From: Saturnia japonica
Taxonomy: Eukaryota > Arthropoda > Insecta > Lepidoptera > Saturniidae
Direction: 5' to 3'
Length of the DNA: 64,000 nucleotides
Assembly (NCBI GenBank): GCA_033032175.1
Contig: CM065318.1
Span: 4,278,001 to 4,342,000, forward strand
In this document: piece by piece, positions 62,530 to 64,000 of the stretch
How positions within the stretch are numbered: position 1 is the first letter of the stretch
Layout of the letters: each line of letters begins with the position of its first letter
Notes under the pieces: model-generated
Seen by the model: only the letters and a program-made list of their open reading frames with translations
What the model was told of the DNA's origin: nothing
The model's database searches: none
Made by a program: the position numbers and the translations under genes

Positions 62530-64000
62530 GTTAGACATTATTCCAATATGCTAAGCAATTGACTATGGTACCATAAGTCAGGCAACTGCTCCTCCCCCTA
62601 GCAAGGTAAGCGCTTGGTTAGAATGCTCTTAAAAGGAAGAGTAAATAATTTTGACAAACACGTATAAAAAATTACTTTACTTTTCCCTTTGCTTAAGATT
62701 ATTAAGAAAATCTTAATGTTTCATAAATATTCTCGTATTAACGTGGTAATTCTTCTTACTACAAGAATAACCCACTAAAATGGCCTATAGTGGGTATATA
62801 GACATTTATGGATTTATCCGTATTTGTATTATTTTAATATATCGTGGAATACTGTGGTTATATAGCTCATGTCTTGTCTCGGAAAAAAAGTTTGCCAAAT
62901 AATAGATTTACAGGATAATAGTCATAATGTGGTGCTAATATCAACATAGACTTACAGTGCGTAGAATATCCTGTTGTGACGATTTGCGTAAAAGGCTCAA
63001 AATTATTGAATGAGTAAAGCCAAAGATCGGTCATACTCTATGGTGATGTATAAGAGAGGCTTAAATCCAGAAGTACACAGTATAATACTACTAATATTAA
63101 TTAGTATAGAGTACTAATTAGTGATGTGAACTATTTACAATTATCAGAACCGGTTTATACCAAGTACTTAAAAAGCAGGTTTTTAAGTTTTTTCTGTGTT
63201 ATTTTCTTATTATTTAAAATGCAAAAATTTTACAAATCAAAGGAAGCAATGAAAGTGCTTTGTTTTTATTATAAAATTTATTCTTAATTTTGGTGAATAA
63301 AACATATTTGATTAAGTGTCATCTAGAAGTTTGCTCCTTCTCATCCTACTGTCGAGAACATGCACTTTGAAGATAAAGAAGTTATCAGCACCGACAAACA
63401 TTTAAGTACGATTTTATTTAAGGGGTGCTGAGTGATTAGTTCAATGCAGATCGCCAACCATAAGCGGTTCCATCGAACGAGGTTGTTTATGACAATTGTG
63501 ACCATATTTTACTAGGATAAAGGATTCTAAAAATAACGTAAACATAACATAACTTAAACACATAAAAAAGCAAAACAATCATATTACCTACTTAACAAAT
63601 TATTTGTATATTATACTTTAATACAGGAGCTTATAAAGTGATTTTGGTTTTGGTGGTAAGAGATTGTTTGGTTTCTTCACTCACGAACAATCAGTAAATT
63701 AGTTTGAATCCGGTTTTTTGCTGAAAACCCCTATACTATCGGTATTTTCAATGAACCGACTTTTTTAGGATTTCCTCGAACTGGTTTACATCTCTAATAC
63801 TAATTGTTATTAAAAATACTAAAAGTTATGAGTATTAGATCAGTTAAGCCAAACATCGCTCATGGTCAAATGGGTCATGGTTAGCTCATGGTAGAAGTCG
63901 AGTCGGGAAGTGTACAACGTAAAATTATGACCATTATAATGATAAATATAATAGTTCTAAGTGTTTAGAATTGGCTGATCACTAAACGGGACGAGCCGAG
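62530..64000 (+). other. TRPM intron or 3' flank, incomplete
   Basis: Contains a hAT-like MITE (63119-63796). 62530-63118 and 63805-64000 are AT-rich with no recognised exon. Confidence 0.6.
63119..63796. mobile_element. hAT-like MITE with 8-bp target duplication
   Basis: 678 bp. Ends TAGTGATGTGAAC and (reverse complement of right end) TAGAGATGTAAACC. Flanks GTACTAAT (63111-63118) and ATACTAAT (63797-63804) agree at 7 of 8 positions, the hAT duplication length. No transposase. Confidence 0.65.

Noticed and set aside
62380..62562. 60-codon frame beginning ATGTCACCAGGCG
   Set aside because: It includes the intron acceptor and is out of phase with the preceding TRPM exon; the other frame fits.

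Overview
The window looks like insect, most likely lepidopteran, nuclear DNA. It is AT-rich. It carries one multi-exon gene on the + strand, spread over more than 52 kb with GT-AG introns. The introns are full of repeat families typical of moths and butterflies: Helitrons ending in CTAGT, tRNA-derived SINEs, an R1-clade LINE, a Mag-type Ty3/gypsy element, several mariners and MITEs. The species assignment is inferred from repeat flavour only.

The host gene is TRPM, a melastatin-type TRP cation channel. I place 18 coding exons between 9989 and 62529 from domain order and matching intron phases. They encode about 1,000 residues: the end of the cytosolic melastatin homology region, S1 to S6, the TRP helix, a coiled coil and a Ser/Pro-rich tail. 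The 5' exons and the true C-terminus lie outside the window. Two consecutive exons (41414-41632 and 42126-42347) are alternative versions of the same segment: pore helix, selectivity filter and S6. They look mutually exclusive and differ in the acidic residues of the filter. This is the most interesting host feature. One long intron uses a GC-AG splice pair, and one acceptor is a NAGNAG.

Before the first exon, 1-9988 holds only repeats: a MITE, a decayed mariner, a composite repeat with an insertion, a LINE tail, a Helitron end, a decayed LINE on the minus strand and hAT-like and SINE fragments.

The 12.4 kb intron 22973-35369 holds a Russian-doll insertion. An R1-clade LINE (25468-31309, both ORFs open, 12-bp target duplication, poly(A)) sits inside the reverse transcriptase of a Mag-type LTR retrotransposon (23925-33392, identical 178-bp LTRs, 5-bp target duplication). 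The LTR element was already an in-frame deletion derivative lacking RNase H and the integrase zinc finger. The LINE's ORF1 and ORF2 overlap as TAATG, and its 3' UTR can form competing hairpins.

Further downstream are a DD34D mariner with an internal deletion (37764-38976), a structurally complete DD41D mariner with an open 359-residue transposase (44482-45784), a decayed mariner-like element (48115-49170), and several MITEs with recognisable target duplications (TA, TTAA or 8 bp). Two MITE or SINE-like families are present as far-apart inverted copies in the TRPM introns. No rRNA, functional tRNA or CRISPR array was seen.
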